DNA of 64,000 bases from Staphylococcus kloosii (GTDB lineage: Bacteria > Bacillota > Bacilli > Staphylococcales > Staphylococcaceae), in assembly GCF_003019255.1 (NCBI RefSeq), contig NZ_CP027846.1, forward strand, positions 1,984,001 through 2,048,000. The letters run 5' to 3'. Positions 62,363 through 64,000 of the stretch are shown in pieces. The position numbers and the translations under genes were made by a program. Every line of letters starts with the position of its first letter. Position 1 is the stretch's first letter. The notes beneath the pieces are model-generated. The model worked only from the letters and a program-made list of their open reading frames with translations. It made no database searches and was not told the origin of the DNA.

Positions 62363-64000
62363 ATGGAACAAATTAGCATTCAAGGTGCAAGACAAAATAA
62401 CTTAAAGAATATTTCAATAGATATTCCTAAACATAAAATAACTGTTTTTACTGGCCGTTCAGGTTCTGGGAAATCATCACTCGTGTTTAATACGATAGCT
62501 GCAGAATCTGAAAGATTATTAAATGAAACCTACTCTTCATACATACAACATCAACTGACTCAATATGAAAAACCCGACGTCGATTTAATCGCTCATCTAC
62601 CCGTCGCAATGATTATAAATCAGAAAAGACTCGGTGGTAATTCAAGGTCTACCGTAGGAACGATTACCGATATCTACGCTTCAGTAAGATTACTTTGGTC
62701 ACGCATAGGAGAGCCGTTTGTAGGCTATTCAGATATTTTCTCTTTTAATAATACAAAAGGCATGTGTGAAACATGTTCAGGTCTAGGTTATGTTGAAGAT
62801 ATCGATTTAAATGAGTTGCTCGATTATGACAAGTCTTTAAATGAAGATGCGATAAACTTTCCTTCTTTTAGACCTGACAGTTGGCGAGGAAAAAGGTACT
62901 TATACTCAGGTCTTTTTGACAATGATAAAAAGCTAAAAGATTATACTAAAGAAGAGATGGATACTTTATTATATACCAAACCTAAAAAGCTTAAAAATCC
63001 GCCAAGTAATTGGCCACGAACTGCAAAATTTGAAGGATTAATACATCGCTTCAGACGTTCATTTTTATTAAGTGACAATTTTGAAAAAAATAAATTCAAG
63101 CAAGATGTAGACCGTGTAGTTACACAATCGGATTGCCCTACTTGTAATGGCAAAAGATTAAATCAAGAAGTGCTAAGTTGTAAAATAAATGGACTAGATA
63201 TTGCTGACTTTACTAATCTATCCATTAATGATGCTATTGCATTTTTAAAAAAAATTGATAACGATAAAGCTAATGTAATCAAAGCACCTTTACTTGAACA
63301 ACTTGAAGCTTTAAGAGACATTGGGTTGAACTATTTAACTTTATCACGTCCTACTCCTACACTTTCAGGTGGAGAATCACAACGTATAAAATTAATTAGA
63401 CATTTAAATAGTCCTTTAAGTGATTTAGTTTATATTATTGATGAACCAAGTATAGGTCTACATCCAGAAGATATTCAACGCATTAATGAAATCATTCAAT
63501 CTTTAAAAGCTAAAGGTAATACCGTTCTTGTCGTTGAACATGATCCAGATGTGATTCGAATTGCAGATTACGTTGTTGATTTAGGTCCAAAAGCAGGCAA
63601 ACATGGTGGTAATATTACATTCACGGGCAGTTACGAAGATTTATTGGCTTCAAATACAAGTACGGGTGAGGCACTTAGAAAGCCAAAACATTTAAAAAGC
63701 AATCCTAGACCTTTTAAAGAAACTATTGAATTATCACATTTAACTCATAATAATTTAAAAGATATAACTGTAACTTTTCCACAACAAGCCATGTCAGTTA
63801 TAACGGGTGTTGCTGGTTCAGGAAAAAGCTCGTTAATTAATTCTGGCTTCACATCACGCAATGACGTCAGCTATATTACGCAAAAAGCAGCCCATGCTTC
63901 TAGTCGTTCAAATCTATTAACTTTTATGGATATTTTTGATGAAGTTCGTTCATTCTTTAGTGAACACACTAATTTAAAGAAAAGTATGTTTAGCTATAAT
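62363..64000 (+). CDS. UvrA-like ABC ATPase (UvrA2 type), partial
   Basis: ATPase related to excinuclease subunit A. 546 codons are present; the gene runs off the right edge. GAGGTG precedes the ATG. First Walker A GRSGSGKSS (31-39), CETCSGLGY (about 134-142) opening a zinc site continued by CPTCNGKR (about 259), ABC signature LSGGESQRIKL (about 335), Walker B VYIIDEPSIGLHPED, and second Walker A GVAGSGKSSLINSGF (near 480). The Walker A to CxxC distance is only about 100 residues, too short for the UvrB-binding domain. This fits the UvrA2/DrrC class rather than true UvrA. Role unknown, perhaps drug or DNA-adduct tolerance. Confidence 0.88.
   Translation, partial: MEQISIQGARQNNLKNISIDIPKHKITVFTGRSGSGKSSLVFNTIAAESERLLNETYSSYIQHQLTQYEKPDVDLIAHLPVAMIINQKRLGGNSRSTVGTITDIYASVRLLWSRIGEPFVGYSDIFSFNNTKGMCETCSGLGYVEDIDLNELLDYDKSLNEDAINFPSFRPDSWRGKRYLYSGLFDNDKKLKDYTKEEMDTLLYTKPKKLKNPPSNWPRTAKFEGLIHRFRRSFLLSDNFEKNKFKQDVDRVVTQSDCPTCNGKRLNQEVLSCKINGLDIADFTNLSINDAIAFLKKIDNDKANVIKAPLLEQLEALRDIGLNYLTLSRPTPTLSGGESQRIKLIRHLNSPLSDLVYIIDEPSIGLHPEDIQRINEIIQSLKAKGNTVLVVEHDPDVIRIADYVVDLGPKAGKHGGNITFTGSYEDLLASNTSTGEALRKPKHLKSNPRPFKETIELSHLTHNNLKDITVTFPQQAMSVITGVAGSGKSSLINSGFTSRNDVSYITQKAAHASSRSNLLTFMDIFDEVRSFFSEHTNLKKSMFSYN

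Overview
The window is a low-GC Firmicutes chromosome segment from a Staphylococcus. The gene order (pyr operon, lspA-rluD, ileS, divIVA-ylm-sepF, mra/fts cell-division cluster, bshC, yfcE-rdgB-murI, sdhBAC, uvrC, trxA, mutS2-polX, rnhC, pheST, rpmF, tmcAL, coaD-rsmD, ylbG/ylbF) follows the S. aureus chromosome closely, and the proteins are close to S. aureus homologues recalled from memory. The isd haem-uptake locus and the hla/ssl/PSM-beta cluster that S. aureus carries along this stretch are absent. A coagulase-negative species is therefore likely; the exact species cannot be told from sequence alone.

Layout. 1-8.6 kb: the de novo pyrimidine operon on the minus strand (pyrR-pyrP-pyrB-pyrC-carA-carB, the last cut by the window edge), with a strong promoter, two PyrR-type binding loops and two attenuator hairpins. 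8.6-13.2 kb: rluD, lspA and ileS, the latter behind a T-box. 13.2-27.5 kb: divIVA, ylmH, ylmG, sepF, ylmE, ylmD, then ftsZ, ftsA, divIB, murD, mraY, pbp1, ftsL, rsmH and mraZ. This is the dcw cluster, read leftwards from an mraZ promoter followed by three 10-bp repeats. 27.5-30.6 kb: bshC (bacillithiol), a GNAT protein and a HAD phosphatase.

30.6-35.9 kb is the accessory part: a DUF805 protein, an IsdG-like monooxygenase, a two-gene operon with a DUF2335 membrane protein, a PhzF-family isomerase, a dead IS200-type transposase, a relic of a tyrosine integrase C-terminus and tRNA-Arg(TCT). The integrase relic ends about 90 bp from the 3' end of the tRNA gene, so this looks like the scar of an integrative element. 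Two structured intergenic stretches there could be small RNAs.

36-53.9 kb: housekeeping genes, mostly minus strand (yfcE, rdgB, murI, sdhBAC, uvrC, trxA, mutS2, polX, cvpA-like, zapA, pheT, pheS behind a second T-box), with rnhC on plus. 54.2-62.2 kb: TrmH-type methyltransferase, rpmF-yceD, tmcAL, coaD-rsmD, ylbG, a membrane-anchored glycerophosphodiesterase, ylbF and a CAP-domain protein. Between tmcAL and coaD lie three copies of an 87-bp hairpin-forming repeat spaced exactly 179 bp apart. The right edge holds the start of a UvrA-like ABC ATPase.

The most interesting observations are the 179-bp-period structured repeats, an apparent AUA start codon for ylmH, the integrase scar with the DUF2335 operon, an IsdG-like enzyme keeping Trp67/His77 in a locus without isd genes, and a DivIB lacking the long N-terminal extension known from S. 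aureus. No clearly new multi-gene system is proven here; the DUF2335 pair is the best candidate.
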